Source of the DNA: Synchiropus splendidus
Lineage: Eukaryota; Chordata; Actinopteri; Syngnathiformes; Callionymidae
Length of the DNA stretch: 64,000 nucleotides
Direction: 5' to 3'
Assembly: GCF_027744825.2 (NCBI RefSeq)
Contig: NC_071336.1
Coordinates: forward strand, 26,754,501-26,818,500
A model generated the notes under the pieces. That model had not been told where the DNA came from and made no database searches. It saw nothing but the letters and a program-made list of their open reading frames with translations. Positions 48,230 to 60,560 of the stretch are shown one piece after another. Position numbers and translations under genes: made by a program. Positions within the stretch are counted from its first letter, which is position 1. Each line of letters begins with the position of its first letter.

Positions 48230-48480
48230 ATTGCCAAGCCAGTCGACATAAAATTATATTATTAGTCATATTAGCATTAGGTGCATAATTGAATGTGATT
48301 ATCAGTAATTATTCACATAAATTACATTTAGGCCTCTGATCACCCAAGGAGAGCGAATCTCAGGGAAGTGTGCGTCGGCTGTTTTTGCTGCTTTATAAAT
48401 GCACCGTCCCCATTTGAAAAACAACCCCTCAAAACAAATTAGTCATTCATTTTGTTTTCTCACATTTCCCTTCAGCAGCA
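48230..48480. promoter_or_regulatory. candidate conserved non-coding element
   Basis: AT-rich but non-repetitive. TTAGTCATATTAGCATTAGG near 48,262 is followed by CATAATTGAATGTGATTATC near 48,284, CAGTAATTATTCACATAAAT near 48,304 and AACAAATTAGTCATTCAT near 48,434. The density of TAAT cores and the absence of repeats fit a homeodomain-responsive enhancer. Inference only. Confidence 0.45.
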
Positions 48481-48483
48481 GAG

Positions 48484-48486
48484 TTT

Positions 48487-48517
<31 letters not shown>

Positions 48518-48518
48518 G
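48484..48518. repeat. (TTTTG)n microsatellite
   Basis: About five TTTTG units after a T-run. Confidence 0.95.
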
Positions 48519-49020
48519 AAGCGAACTTGACAGTGGAATATATTATGACACCGCAGTGTCATGACACTGATGCTGAGCAGCAGAATTTTGGGCAATTATG
48601 AAAAACGGTGAAGGCGTTGAGACTTGACAGCTCCAATATAAAATGTTATTATTATTATTATTATCGATGTGGTGTAAAACAGAAGGAAGACATTTTTGAG
48701 GACTCATCAAAATATTGTCATTTTTTTCAAACTCAAACTTTTAACTTTGCACTGTAGCCTTTGACTGATGTGCGCTGTCTTGAAGATTTGAATCAGCGCT
48801 GAAACCTTTAAAGCTTTAATTTGGACTCATTCATTGCTGGAAAAAGAGAATATATGATCCAAATCAAAGATTGTAGACTTTTTTGCGGGATTCTTTTTTT
48901 TTTTAATGGGCTTTATTTGATATTAGAGCTTTGAATTCAACACTGTTTTACAACAGTAAGTTGTATACTAAGGTCACTGTGTGACCCAAACGGCTACCAC
49001 GATAGTGACCAGAATCATTG
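48519..49020. other. non-coding; small (ATT)n at 48,644-48,665
   Basis: No repeat family recognised apart from the ATT array and a T-run at 48,895-48,904. Confidence 0.6.
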
Positions 49021-49373
49021 TCAAAAAATCCAAAATAAAATCATGCTAGATAAAAGAACCTGAAATAGTTTGATATTAAAAATAGATTAAAAGAATTTAT
49101 AAGAAAATATGCTTTCAAAATACATGTTCTGGCCTGCCTCAAAAAATCCTAAATAAAATCATGCTAGATAAAAGAACTTGAAATAGTTTGATACCAAAAA
49201 TAGATTAAAGGAATTTATAAGTAAATATGCTTTCAAACAACATGTTCTGACCTTCCTCAAAAAATCCTAAATAAAATCATGCGAGATAAAAGAACCTGAA
49301 ATAATCTGATAGTAAAAATAGATTAAAAGGATGTATAAGAAAATTGGCTTTCAAAACACATGTTCTCATTGCC
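49021..49373. repeat. 118-bp tandem repeat, three copies
   Basis: Three head-to-tail units start at 49,021, 49,139 and 49,257 (118, 118 and 117 bases). Each begins TCAAAAAATCC and contains AAATAAAATCATGC, GATAAAAGAAC and CATGTTCT. Divergence between copies is small substitutions only, so the duplication is moderately old. No frame runs through it. Confidence 0.95.
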
Positions 49374-50049
49374 TCATGAGGAGGCATCTATTCTGAGCCT
49401 TGAGTTTAGGGAGTGCACTCTCTGAGTATGTCTGACCTAAACATGCTTTTAGAAGTCGTCTTGCTGCTCTGTGCTATACATTTCTGATGAAAATACCACT
49501 TTATCTGACAACTGCTTATCTTCGGCGTCTCTGCCGAGTTATTTAGGAAACAATTGGCACTGAGGAATCTGAATGCGGATCGTCATGGCAACGTGGAAAA
49601 CATGTCTCAAATAGATTCTTTTGGTCGGCGAACAAGTGGAATTCTTTAAAAGATGGAAGGAGTGCTGCTGCATATGTCTGTGAGCAAGAGCATTCAAGTG
49701 TTGCCGCGTGTGTATGTGTGCGTGATGATGCGTGTGTGTAACTGAAAAAAAAAAAAAAAAAAGTGGGCTTCTTTCTTTCAGCTCACAAAGCTGGAAAAGT
49801 ATGTGATGACAGAGACTGTTGAACACACTCCATCACTTTTGTGGGCGCACACACACACACACACATAGTGGTGCCCTATCATTCTGGCTGTGCAGCACAG
49901 TTTCTTAGCTAATGTGGACGTTTTGTGGTATTTTGTTTTGACAGAGTTTATTACAGTTATTATTGAAATGCTTTCCAAATGAGTTGGTTTTACACATGAA
50001 TTGAAATGATCTCCCAAGGAGCTCATTTTTCCCCCCCTCTCTCTCTCTT
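49374..50049. other. non-coding; poly-A and (CA)n
   Basis: A poly-A run at 49,745-49,762 and a CA array at 49,846-49,865. The minus frame at 49,539-49,826 crosses the poly-A and TG-rich stretch and is an artefact. Confidence 0.6.
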
Positions 50050-50640
50050 CTCTGCCTTATTTGCTTAGTCTGATGAAATTCTCCCGTAGCCTTTGTAACC
50101 GTTCCTAATTTAGACCAAAAGAAAACAAGAATAAAGTGGCGTGTTTATATTTAGACACGGTGAGCTGTCGAGTGTCTGTGATGGGTGGGCTAAGAGTCTC
50201 GCTTTACATAAAAGCCCTGAGAATCCAGTGAGTGGCACGCTGCGGCGCAAGAACCATTTTTAATAATCCAATTCCCCCGTGGCTCCGGTAAGAGAAATGT
50301 GTATCTTGTGCGCGGGCCTGTGTGTTCATGTTTCTGCTGGTTCCTGTTCTCATTAGGATCTACAGCACATCGGCCGGCTTCAATGTTGTTTCCTGTATAG
50401 CCCATTACTGCTGCCTGCCCCGGGGTTGGGAGTTGAAGCCCGAGACAAACAGCAAACCTTGTGCTGCAAAATGCACCCGGGAGATTAGCGCGGCAAGGAA
50501 ACCGGGGTGTGTAAGAGGGGTGAACTTAAGGTTGAGTCAACCTGGGGCCACACTTGTGAGGAGATGACTTCTCGCCAGGCTGCTAGAGGGTAAAGAGGAG
50601 GGCGGGGAAGCTTGATGTCATTTAGTTTAAATAATACACT
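50050..50640. promoter_or_regulatory. candidate CNE block
   Basis: Repeat-free, mixed composition. Words include TTTTTAATAATCCAATTCCC near 50,256, CCGGCTTCAATGTTGTTTCC near 50,372 and GGGAGATTAGCGCGGC near 50,479. The 3' edge AGTTTAAATAATACACTGC near 50,624 is enhancer-like. No exon evidence. Confidence 0.35.
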
Positions 50641-51151
50641 GCTTTATGTTTTTGTCAAAGCCTTCTCTCGGGAGAGACGGGAAAAATATCGCTGCTATTG
50701 TCCTTGTCATTTCTTGCCTTGAGAGCAACAAAAAGTTCATTACTTTTTGTTTTAAAAGCACAGCTGACTTGTGCGTTCTTCACTTTGTCTGCACCCATTT
50801 AATGAGTGAAGTCCACGGTCCATATTCTCTGGAGCATTCGTGTATTACTGTTTGTTAATCCCATGATTAAATATAGAATGGATATAGTGTTGGAGATTTG
50901 CCTGATATCCAGTACAGCTGACTCACTGTTGCAGAAAATGCACAGACTGATGAGCTCCCAAGTGAGTATCCACTTTACTGTTGCAAAGGCTCTTCGCTTT
51001 GATGATCTTCGTGTCCAATACAGTTTATTGAAATTGAAAGTTCCCCAACCAAACTCATGAAAAGAGCGCTATTAATGACCTGAGATGGGATTAAAATATT
51101 GTATGACTTTTCATTTCAATTTCAAACTTTTCATGTCAAAAGCAACAAAAC
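50641..51151. other. non-coding, nothing recognised
   Basis: Short frames only; no recognised repeat. Confidence 0.5.
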
Positions 51152-51235
51152 TAGGCCTGTCAATAGACTTTTATATTTTTTTTTTTCCTCCACATCGCAT
51201 TAAAGATGAGTTCACTCGCGATTAATGGCAAACAC
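51152..51235 (+). mobile_element. hAT-like repeat end (CTCGCGATTAAT type)
   Basis: TAGGCCTGTCAATAGACTTT at the left and ACTCGCGATTAATGGCAAAC at the right match a very common fish/vertebrate DNA transposon terminus (TAGGGCTGTCAA...CTCGCGATTAATCGC). The other end was not located with confidence. Confidence 0.55.
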
Positions 51236-51520
51236 ACTAGCACGCATTTTGAAAGGAAGATTTTATGTAACTCAAATGAAGATTTTAACAACACAAGAGT
51301 GGCCAATGATCACAATATTATACTTTCAGCAGGCCTTTTCTGAGCCTCTGAGGTGAGTTAAATCAGCTTCATTGCGATTGAGATTTTAAAAATAAACAAA
51401 ACTACATCAAAGTGCATGCAGTTTATCAGTGAAGGATGTTTGCTAGATACTTTCTAGCTCAGCTAAGTGTTTAGAAGGTTTACATTGACAGAAACTAGTT
51501 CAGTTTAACACTGCATGACT
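51236..51520. other. non-coding spacer between transposon ends
   Basis: May be the interior of a decayed element, since ends lie on either side, but the two ends look like different families. Confidence 0.35.
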
Positions 51521-51565
51521 AAGGGCCATGGAGAATATTCTCAGGGCCAAAACTTGGACATCCCT
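51521..51565 (-). mobile_element. hAT-type terminus
   Basis: On the minus strand it begins CAGGGATGTCCAAGTTTTGG then CCCTGAG, the typical CAGGGGTGTCCAAA end of hAT/Charlie-like elements. Confidence 0.5.
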
Positions 51566-53256
51566 GAACAGCAGGACTTGACAGACCAACCTGATCCCAT
51601 TTGCATGACGTGAAAAAGTGTAAAGAGGTTTCTGAAGAGGTTTCTAAATATAACTATTACACCTTTGGCTGAGATTTGGCTGAAGTATTTTAGATTTTGC
51701 AACTAATTCAGTTGGAAAATGTGTAAATAAGAACGATAACATTCTGCATTAAATGAATTTAAAAGTTGTGATGAAGGCAAATTCATTTTATTTTTGTGAA
51801 ACATGGTACTGCAGGGCAATTTTGCTTGTTGATTCACTCATTTTATTGCTTGGCAATGAAGTGCGCACCAACGGCTGAAGGGAAGACTTCTGACACGATT
51901 ATGAAACAAACTCTACTTAACTGTAGTCGGTGTGAAAGACAGTATGAATATTTCGCATCACATTGAAATCCACTCGGTTTGCTGTGCAGCTTCGTGAACT
52001 GGAGGAATTTGTTCATAAATATATTCTTTAATGAAATGAATGATGATGTTTTGATGAGCGACCAACCCAAAAAGATGACCTGACCAAAGGCACATGTCTG
52101 TTTTACTTCCTCTGGTCAGATCGACACAGTAAAACCAGCAGTCGTTCAAGTGAGATTTGAACCTGTATGTTCCTGAGGTTCACTTACAACCTCTGTTCCT
52201 CAGCAACTTCCTGTTTCGTGTCATGTGATGAACCTGCATCCTCAGTTTTCTCATATTTTCCACATCATGACTTCAGAAAGAAACAAAGAGTATGGCCAGA
52301 AGTGGGAGACATAACAGTGACTGTTTATGAACCCAATGGCATCTGCCCATAGCCTTGCTTGCTGCTGCTACAGCCAATGACAGTCACAGCTTCCAAGTGG
52401 TTTTTCCCCCAACTCTCTCTTTTAAAAATGAACTCATAAATCACCATGTTAACCCTCAGAAACTGATTTATCTCCTCTGACTTTTGCCAACATGCCACAA
52501 AACACAAAGCTACCTGGTGCTCTGGAGGAAACAGCATGTGTTCTGCTTGTTGTTTGGAGCATATTGGATTAAAAACAAAGCTTCTGAGATGTTTCCGCCG
52601 ACCAAATACGAAATGAGCAATGTGTCGGATTCAGTTTTTTTCTGAAGAGACTGTGACATGGATTGATGACTTTGCTTTATGGGGTTTGTTTACCAATGAT
52701 AGGGGTGCAGGGGTAGGTGTTTTATTTGTGCAAAAGAAAGGCAATGATGGACTTGACCATAAATCAAAGAAAAATAGGAAAATTCTGCCTTACAAAAACG
52801 TGCCTTTAGGCAATGTTGTGATTTACATTTGTCCAGTAAGAGTGGTGTTATTGCTTGGTTTTTGATGTTGAAATTCCTTGGCTGTGTTCGATGTTGTGGT
52901 TTTTGGAGTATCGGAAACTCTGCGTCTGTTTGTGCCTTTCCCTCGTACTTGTCAAGACCAGATGCTTCAGTTTCTGAACCTTTAGGGAGTCAAGTTTGAG
53001 CAGTCACTCATGATCATTTCAAGGGTTTCATCTGTGCATCGCTTTCTTCTGTTCCGTTTAAGTCTTTTATATATTATCTTCTGAAGCAGATTTTATTGGA
53101 CAAAACAGTCCACCAGAGCTTTTGATACAACTTACAATTCAACTTCACACTAAAATCTTTTGTGTTTTATTGTATTAAAATGAATGACTTGCAATACATG
53201 CATTATTGATCATCGTCATAGAGAGCGAAGAAACGTAGATAGAAACAATTCAATCC
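51566..53256. other. non-coding, nothing recognised
   Basis: Frames of 60-81 codons without domains. No repeat recognised. Confidence 0.5.
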
Positions 53257-53268
53257 AAAATGGCGGCT
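53257..53268 (+). promoter_or_regulatory. YY1-like motif
   Basis: AAAATGGCGGCT contains the full YY1 core ATGGCGGC. It stands about 120 bases before the next CNE-like block. Confidence 0.35.
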
Positions 53269-53379
53269 GTTTTGGTCTGCAGTGATGAAGAGTTTTATTG
53301 TTTGATTTCTTCTAAAAATGATTTAAGCTTGAGCCTATTCAGCGAATAAATGTAGCATTTATGTTTCGCATCGGTTGAT

Positions 53380-54340
53380 CGAAGATGTTCTAAACGCTCA
53401 TAAAATGGAGGAGCGCATTCTTAGCTTCATTAACAGCTACGGTCATCATCATCAACGCTGCCGCTGACTTTAGTAACGCTTCATTTTGTCGCGGCGGATT
53501 CAGCGTGTTTCTGACTCACGAGCTTTAGTTCCGCACAAGTTCCTTCCTCACTTTCTCTGTTGTGATGACGGGAGAAGGCCAGTGCGTCCGTCGACGCGAC
53601 TCCCCAAAATACGACCGTCTCTTGTTGTGCCAACTGCTCTTCGGCTGGTGTCACTCATGTGTTTTCCAATTACCGCGGCCCGCCCGCCGCCATGATTGTC
53701 TGATTGGCAGCGTTATTTCCGCCGCAATTATTATGATTCTGATTATGTCAATCATTTCAAATATCACTCGCCTGTTTGCTCTTTCATGTCAGTGCCAGGA
53801 CTCTTTTCTACAGTAGAAAAACGTGTAAAAAATTCATGCCCTTCACGCCTCCAGTGCTATTACCTGTGAGTTCATTCTAAATGACTAAAAGCCTGTATAT
53901 GGTCCCCGTAATGATCATTTTTCGCTCTCTGCCGGTCATAATTGCGAGGCTCCTTCTATTTTAGTGCAAGCTCAGGGCTTCTGGTTTTATCTCGCCACTC
54001 TTTGTATTATTCATAACATCCTCATGTCTTTGACTTTTCCGACAGCGCCCTCCATTTAAAGCACAATTATTACCATTACCTCTTCCACGCGCCGCCCACA
54101 TAACATGACGATAGAAGCCATTTTCTTCATTATCAGCGCCACCGTCATCATCTATTTACTGCATGATTTAATTAGCGAGGCATCAGATAAAAGGTCACAG
54201 CTGTAATCAGTCCTTAGAGAAGATGTTTTTTTCCCCCATCGCACCTTTTCAACATGTCTGGCGTTGCATTTACGAAGAGTTAATGATGTTGCTGTTTGCG
54301 TATAGAAACACAAGTGTCTGTTTTTGTCACCGTCCATTCA
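53380..54340. promoter_or_regulatory. strong candidate CNE / enhancer cluster
   Basis: Nearly 1 kb free of repeats. GCCATGATTGTCTGATTGGC (53,689 on) leads into CGCAATTATTATGATTCTGA and TATGTCAATCATTTCAAATA. Further on, AAAGCACAATTATTACCATT is near 54,058, and GCATGATTTAATTAGCGAGG (54,162-54,181) precedes ATCAGATAAAAGGTCACAGC. ATTATTA and TTAATTAG words, GATA and AGGTCA-like words are close together without low complexity. The frames across it (53,486-53,816) have no domain. No evidence identifies the target gene. Confidence 0.5.
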
Positions 54341-55375
54341 CTTGTGATAGAATTCACAGGTGGGAAAATTCCGCTTCATCTTGAACAGCTCACTAGGTTA
54401 TCCGTGTGAAGATATTCCTTCCTTGGGCCATTTGGCTTCATCTGAGGCATCATGAGATGTTGTCGCACCGGTTTTACACTCTCATTTGCTGGCGGATAGA
54501 TCCCTATTATCCTAACATCTATCCATTTGCTAGTTTAAGAACGGGTCGTGGGGGCATCAGTCCATGCAAAGTGACCCAGATTTCTCCTTTGTGCTGGCTT
54601 TGGAGAACACCGAGACGTTCCTAAAAAAAAACAAAGAACTCGCTGGTAGCTCATCGCGGTACATTTAAACAGTCTCACCACTATGCAAATATGTTGGTGA
54701 ATAATACCCCCAGAGCCACAAGCCAAAATGTAAGACCATTTGGAAGAGTAGTGACACCGTATAGGTGGATAAAAGAGGCCATCATGAAAACTACAGAAGA
54801 AATTGTACTTTGTTTTTCACTCATTTCTACTTAAATATCAAAAATATGGTGATTTTTTTTGTCTGTCTGTTAAGTTGAATAATAAATATAAAAACAATCT
54901 AATAAAACTATATTTCTTGACTTTCAAAAACAGTTCTTTTTATTTTTTCCTCCTTGTTTCATATTCTGTAGTCACAAAACTGGAGTGGAGGACGACTGCA
55001 TGTAATCTGACCCTTAGAAAAATTATACTGCCCCCCACTGGTCCAGTGAATCATGAAATTGTTCTGCAATTCATATTGATGAAAAAAAAAACATGCTGTT
55101 AATTTCAAATAGTTTCTGACGACACATGTATTTTTAGGTTAAATTGTCGATTATAACTCATTGGTTTTATAAAAGTGTGCATACTTATACAAGTAAATAT
55201 GTTCAAATCCCGATGGAACTTTACATCACATCACATAGATGTGCTTGACTGTTCTGCTTTATTTTTTATTTATTTATTTGTTTTATACATGAAAGGAATT
55301 CTCATTTGCAGGAAATGGTCCATCAGGGTCTTTTGTGCAGAGTAATTAAACATATTTAGTGATAGAAAAGAAAAG
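54341..55375. other. non-coding, nothing recognised
   Basis: AT-rich. It contains the CTCF-like word listed at 55,028. The 99-codon plus frame at 54,803-55,102 is F/K/N-rich from base composition. Confidence 0.5.
55028..55041 (-). promoter_or_regulatory. CTCF-like motif
   Basis: CCAGTGGGGGGCAG on the minus strand matches 13 of 14 positions of the CTCF core. It stands in an otherwise AT-rich stretch and faces the plus-strand candidate at 36,203. Confidence 0.35.
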
Positions 55376-57396
<2,021 letters not shown>

Positions 57397-57601
57397 CAGG
57401 CTTTTAGCTAGGAGGACATCTGGGCGTCGCAAACATGGGCGCAAAACATAATAAAATGGAAGCCCGATTCTCGACCGTAGCTTGTGCCGTCAGATGCCGC
57501 AATATACCAGCGTATTCTGGCGGCCAGGCTACGGTCGAGAATCGGGTGTCCATTTTTTCATGTTTTGCAGACGCCCAGACGCCCTCCTAGCCAAAAGCTT
57601 C
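57397..57601. mobile_element. fold-back hAT-like MITE, copy 1
   Basis: A left arm of about 85 bases (CAGGCTTTTAGCTAGGAGGA... to CTCGACCGTAGC) is the near-exact inverse of a right arm of about 74 bases (GCTACGGTCGAGAATCGGGT... to TCCTAGCCAAAAGCTTC). A loop of about 46 bases separates them. The left arm carries a small duplicated CGCAAACATGGG insertion. Copy 2 (57,762-57,950) has the same termini and loop. No clear target duplication flanks this copy. It abuts the LINE fragment on its right. Confidence 0.8.
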
Positions 57602-57761
57602 TCACCAGGACACCATATATGAGGCATCTTAAAAAGATGCCAGAGCTACATCCACTGGCTTCTCTCCATGTGGTGGAGCAGCAGCTGTCCCTCCTGAATT
57701 GACCGGTAAATTTAGAGCCCTGCTTTTGGCTCATGAAGAGTCTTGTGAGGACACTGTAGAT
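57602..57761 (-). mobile_element. LINE fragment (antisense), part 1
   Basis: The complement of 57,622-57,690 translates to LLLHHMERSQWM, then a stop, then LWHLFKMP. This is a decayed form of the teleost LINE RT C-terminal motif (LLLRIERSQLRW..GHLVRMP). The DNA then jumps to ATTGACCGGTAAATTTAGAG (57,700-57,719), a more 5' part of the ORF, so roughly 200 bases of the element are deleted between them. It is continued beyond the inserted MITE at 57,951. Confidence 0.7.
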
Positions 57762-57950
57762 CAGGCTTTTAGCTATGAGGGTGTCTGCAAAACATGAAAA
57801 AATGGAAGCCCGTTTCTCGACCGCGGTTTTGCCGCCAGATGCCACCATATTCCAGCGTAATCTGGCTGCCAAGATACAGTCAAGAATTGAATTGGAGTCG
57901 ATTTTTTCATGTTTTGCAGACGCCCGGACGCCCTCCTAGCTAAAAGCCTG
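57762..57950. mobile_element. fold-back hAT-like MITE, copy 2, with 8-bp TSD
   Basis: The termini CAGGCTTTTAGCT (left) and AGCTAAAAGCCTG (right) are perfect 13-bp inverted repeats. CTGTAGAT occurs immediately on both sides (57,754-57,761 and 57,951-57,958). An 8-bp duplication and CAG-type termini are characteristic of the hAT superfamily. Inverted similarity extends well inside (GCAAAACATGAAAAAATGGA against TCGATTTTTTCATGTTTTGC). At 189 bp it has no transposase and needs one in trans. It interrupts the antisense LINE fragment, so it is the younger insertion. Confidence 0.85.
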
Positions 57951-58095
57951 CTGTAGATCTTTAACGCACTCATGAACAAGACCCCAAGAACTCCTCCACC
58001 TGGGGATGATCCCTCCTCCAGTACCTAGACAATACCTCCCACACTTTTCTGCCTGAAGACCATATGCCTCGGAATTAGAGGAGCTGATGCAACTG
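57951..58095 (-). mobile_element. LINE fragment (antisense), part 2
   Basis: CACTCATGAACAAGACCCCAAG, then AACTCCTCCACCTGGGGATGAT and CTGCCTGAAGACCATATGCCTC, match the complement of the same LINE ORF upstream of part 1. Parts 1 and 2 are collinear once the MITE and one copy of its target duplication are removed. Confidence 0.75.
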
Positions 58096-59341
58096 ATCTC
58101 ATGACGATCAAACAGCTCGAGTTGAAATGAATGAAACAGACTGCAGAATCTAATCCATTCTTTCTATGGCAAGAGAAGCCATGTTCAGCTCCTCGAACAG
58201 AAGGACTTCACTCGCTATGTTAATGAGTGAGATGTTCTGGCACATGTGCTCACAGAACATACGAATCCCTTCCTCAGGCAACGTCTGTTTTTTTCTTGTA
58301 CAAGATGAGATCAAAACGGACAAGTCACTTATCCTCTGCAGTTCTTCCTTAGTCATCATCACTCACATTTATTATTGTTTTTCATAAAGAATTTGAAAGT
58401 TCTTTATCTTACAATTCAGTTTATAGAAGTGAACCCTCACAACAGCCTGGGCATCAAGGTCATTCATGCTTTGATGTACATTGCAGGTAATACACTGTAA
58501 GTTATACGTTGTATTTGGCACCGACTGAAACTTGTGACCCACTTTTCGCTCGGTGGATGATCATACAAAACGTGTTTGTTAAATTGAACTCTGTGTTATA
58601 GTTTAGCTGTCAGCTTTCACACAAGCCCAAACAAGTCGCACCAGAGTCGAAAGTAACAGTTTAGGTGTGAAAGCACCCGGAGTCCTTTTCGGGGGTGGAT
58701 GACATGTATCCTTGATGATAGTTTAAAAACAATATTTTACAGTCCACAGGTTACAAGATCGTGTTTTGGAACGTCTCGCACTTTTGACGCCTCGAACCTT
58801 AAGGCTGGTGTTGTCAGCCTAATATACTTATTTGAAGGCGAATGCAACTGACAGACTCACCGGTGGTGACCTATATGTGAATGAAAGCCGACAGACTGCT
58901 CTCCCTCTCACACCCCCTCCGATGCACGCGTACGCTCCTAATCACCTTAAACATCGTCTGATCTCCCTTGAACTCGCATACTGTACGCTCGCCTGATCAA
59001 AGAGCAAAACAGCAGACATCAGTATATGTGTGTGCGTGCGCGGGTGTGAGTCCATCTCCAGCAGCTGCTCCGTCAGCATACTCCCAGTCTGAAGGAGAGG
59101 TAGAGGAGGGCGCACAGCGTGGCTGAAGAACTCATCAACAACCCCCGGCACTCTCCGAGGTGTGTGGGATGAGGTGTTGCGGAGTCAGCCTCTCAACTAA
59201 GAAACCCCTTCAATGCATCACACCGCCGTCTGCAGTCACCCCGCCAATATAATTAACATTAACCGGGGTTAGCTTCTACAGTGTGGGAGCTTGTTACTGG
59301 AAACTAGACTTTGATTTGTTGTGAATGCAAAGCACACGGTG
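58096..59341. other. non-coding, nothing recognised
   Basis: Short frames on both strands at 58.15-58.39 kb overlap each other and carry no domain. Confidence 0.5.
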
Positions 59342-59362
59342 AAAAAAAAAAAAAAAAAAAAA
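59342..59362. repeat. poly-A tract
   Basis: About 21 consecutive A. Confidence 0.95.
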
Positions 59363-60560
59363 GCTCTTGGGGTATTTTGTCTCTGGCTATAGGCTTAATG
59401 AGTTTTCGAGTGTGTGCTGCTTTGGTGTGCAAGTGGGTGCGTCAGCGTTTATGCAAGTTTGTTTATTTTGCACTTGTCAAAGCAGGCAACGGCTCTCGAA
59501 GCGCAACACACTCGTGCGATGGCTGGAGGCGATGGCTCTAAATACACTCTCAGAGGCTAATTCTGCGCTAACAAGTTAGCCACGCCACATGCTCGTCCTT
59601 GCCCGGAGCCCGGCGGGCCGAAGCAAAGCAATTAGCTACTGTCTCTGGGACTCTGTCATCCATCCTGAAGAGTCATTCTCATTTTTCCTCTGCCTCTTCC
59701 CCGAGGCTTTGGAACCAAGAAACACCGCGAGAAGTGTTATGAGGCATTAATACGGCTGTGTGGCTGACATGAAAGACGTCGAGACATGAACCCTAAGCCG
59801 CCTTGTCAATTAGCTAAAATAGCTATTTAGCGACAAATCTCATCACGAATCCCTGTCAGCTGCGGTTTTAATTGCGGCATTAGCATGCTCAAGCGTATTC
59901 TTTGTCAACTGGGTCTTTGCGCCACCGCGGCAAGTTTGGGGAAAGCTGCAAACGTGAAGGCGTCAAGCCTGGCTAAGTGAACTGGTTTGACACGGCGCGG
60001 GTTTTCGCCGCAGTTCCACTCAGGGAGCAGCTAATTGGATGGTAATTAATGGAATGCTTGGCCGATAAATACCTTTGTGAGCTGCTTGTCAAGGACACGG
60101 AGGTGACTCGGAAAAGTTGGAGGGAGCCAGAGCAGACAGACGGAGAGAAAGGGACGGACACCTTTTCTTCATTGTGACAGCTAATCCTCGTCCCTTCATC
60201 CCTCGCTTCAATTCCTAAATGAAACTACTCCTCCTCTTTCACTCCCTGCCCCCCTCCACCCACCCCTTATCAGGCCCCCTGCCTATTCCTCCGTGCCCTA
60301 ACTTCACTTGTTTCCATGGAAACGCTGGATAAAAAGAGTTACTTCGAGATTAAATCAAAGATTCTCAAGTGCCGAAAATATTACAAGCTCTTTAGAATCA
60401 TGTTCCTGGAGTTCAGGATGATCCTGTATTTTCAGTGCCCCTCTCTTCGCCGAGAGAAAGACAGCGGCGCTCTTTTCAGGCGCGGACGAGCGAACCTGCC
60501 TGTCTCAGAGGAACGCTGAACGCTTTCTCAGTCCACACTACTTTCTTCCTCTTCCTTTTT
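59363..60560. promoter_or_regulatory. candidate CNE / enhancer cluster
   Basis: Repeat-free and partly CpG-rich (59,585-60,010). Words include CAATTAGCTACTGTCTCTGG near 59,629, GTCAATTAGCTAAAATAGCT near 59,804, TTTTAATTGCGGCATTAGC near 59,865 and GATGGTAATTAATGGAATGC with TAATTAAT at 60,043-60,050. The texture equals that at 28.6-29.7 and 53.4-54.3 kb. Frames are short and domainless. Alignment is needed to set borders. Confidence 0.45.

Noticed and set aside
49021..49373. Possible CRISPR-like array
   Set aside because: The 118-bp units are contiguous tandem repeats with no unique spacers, in a vertebrate context.
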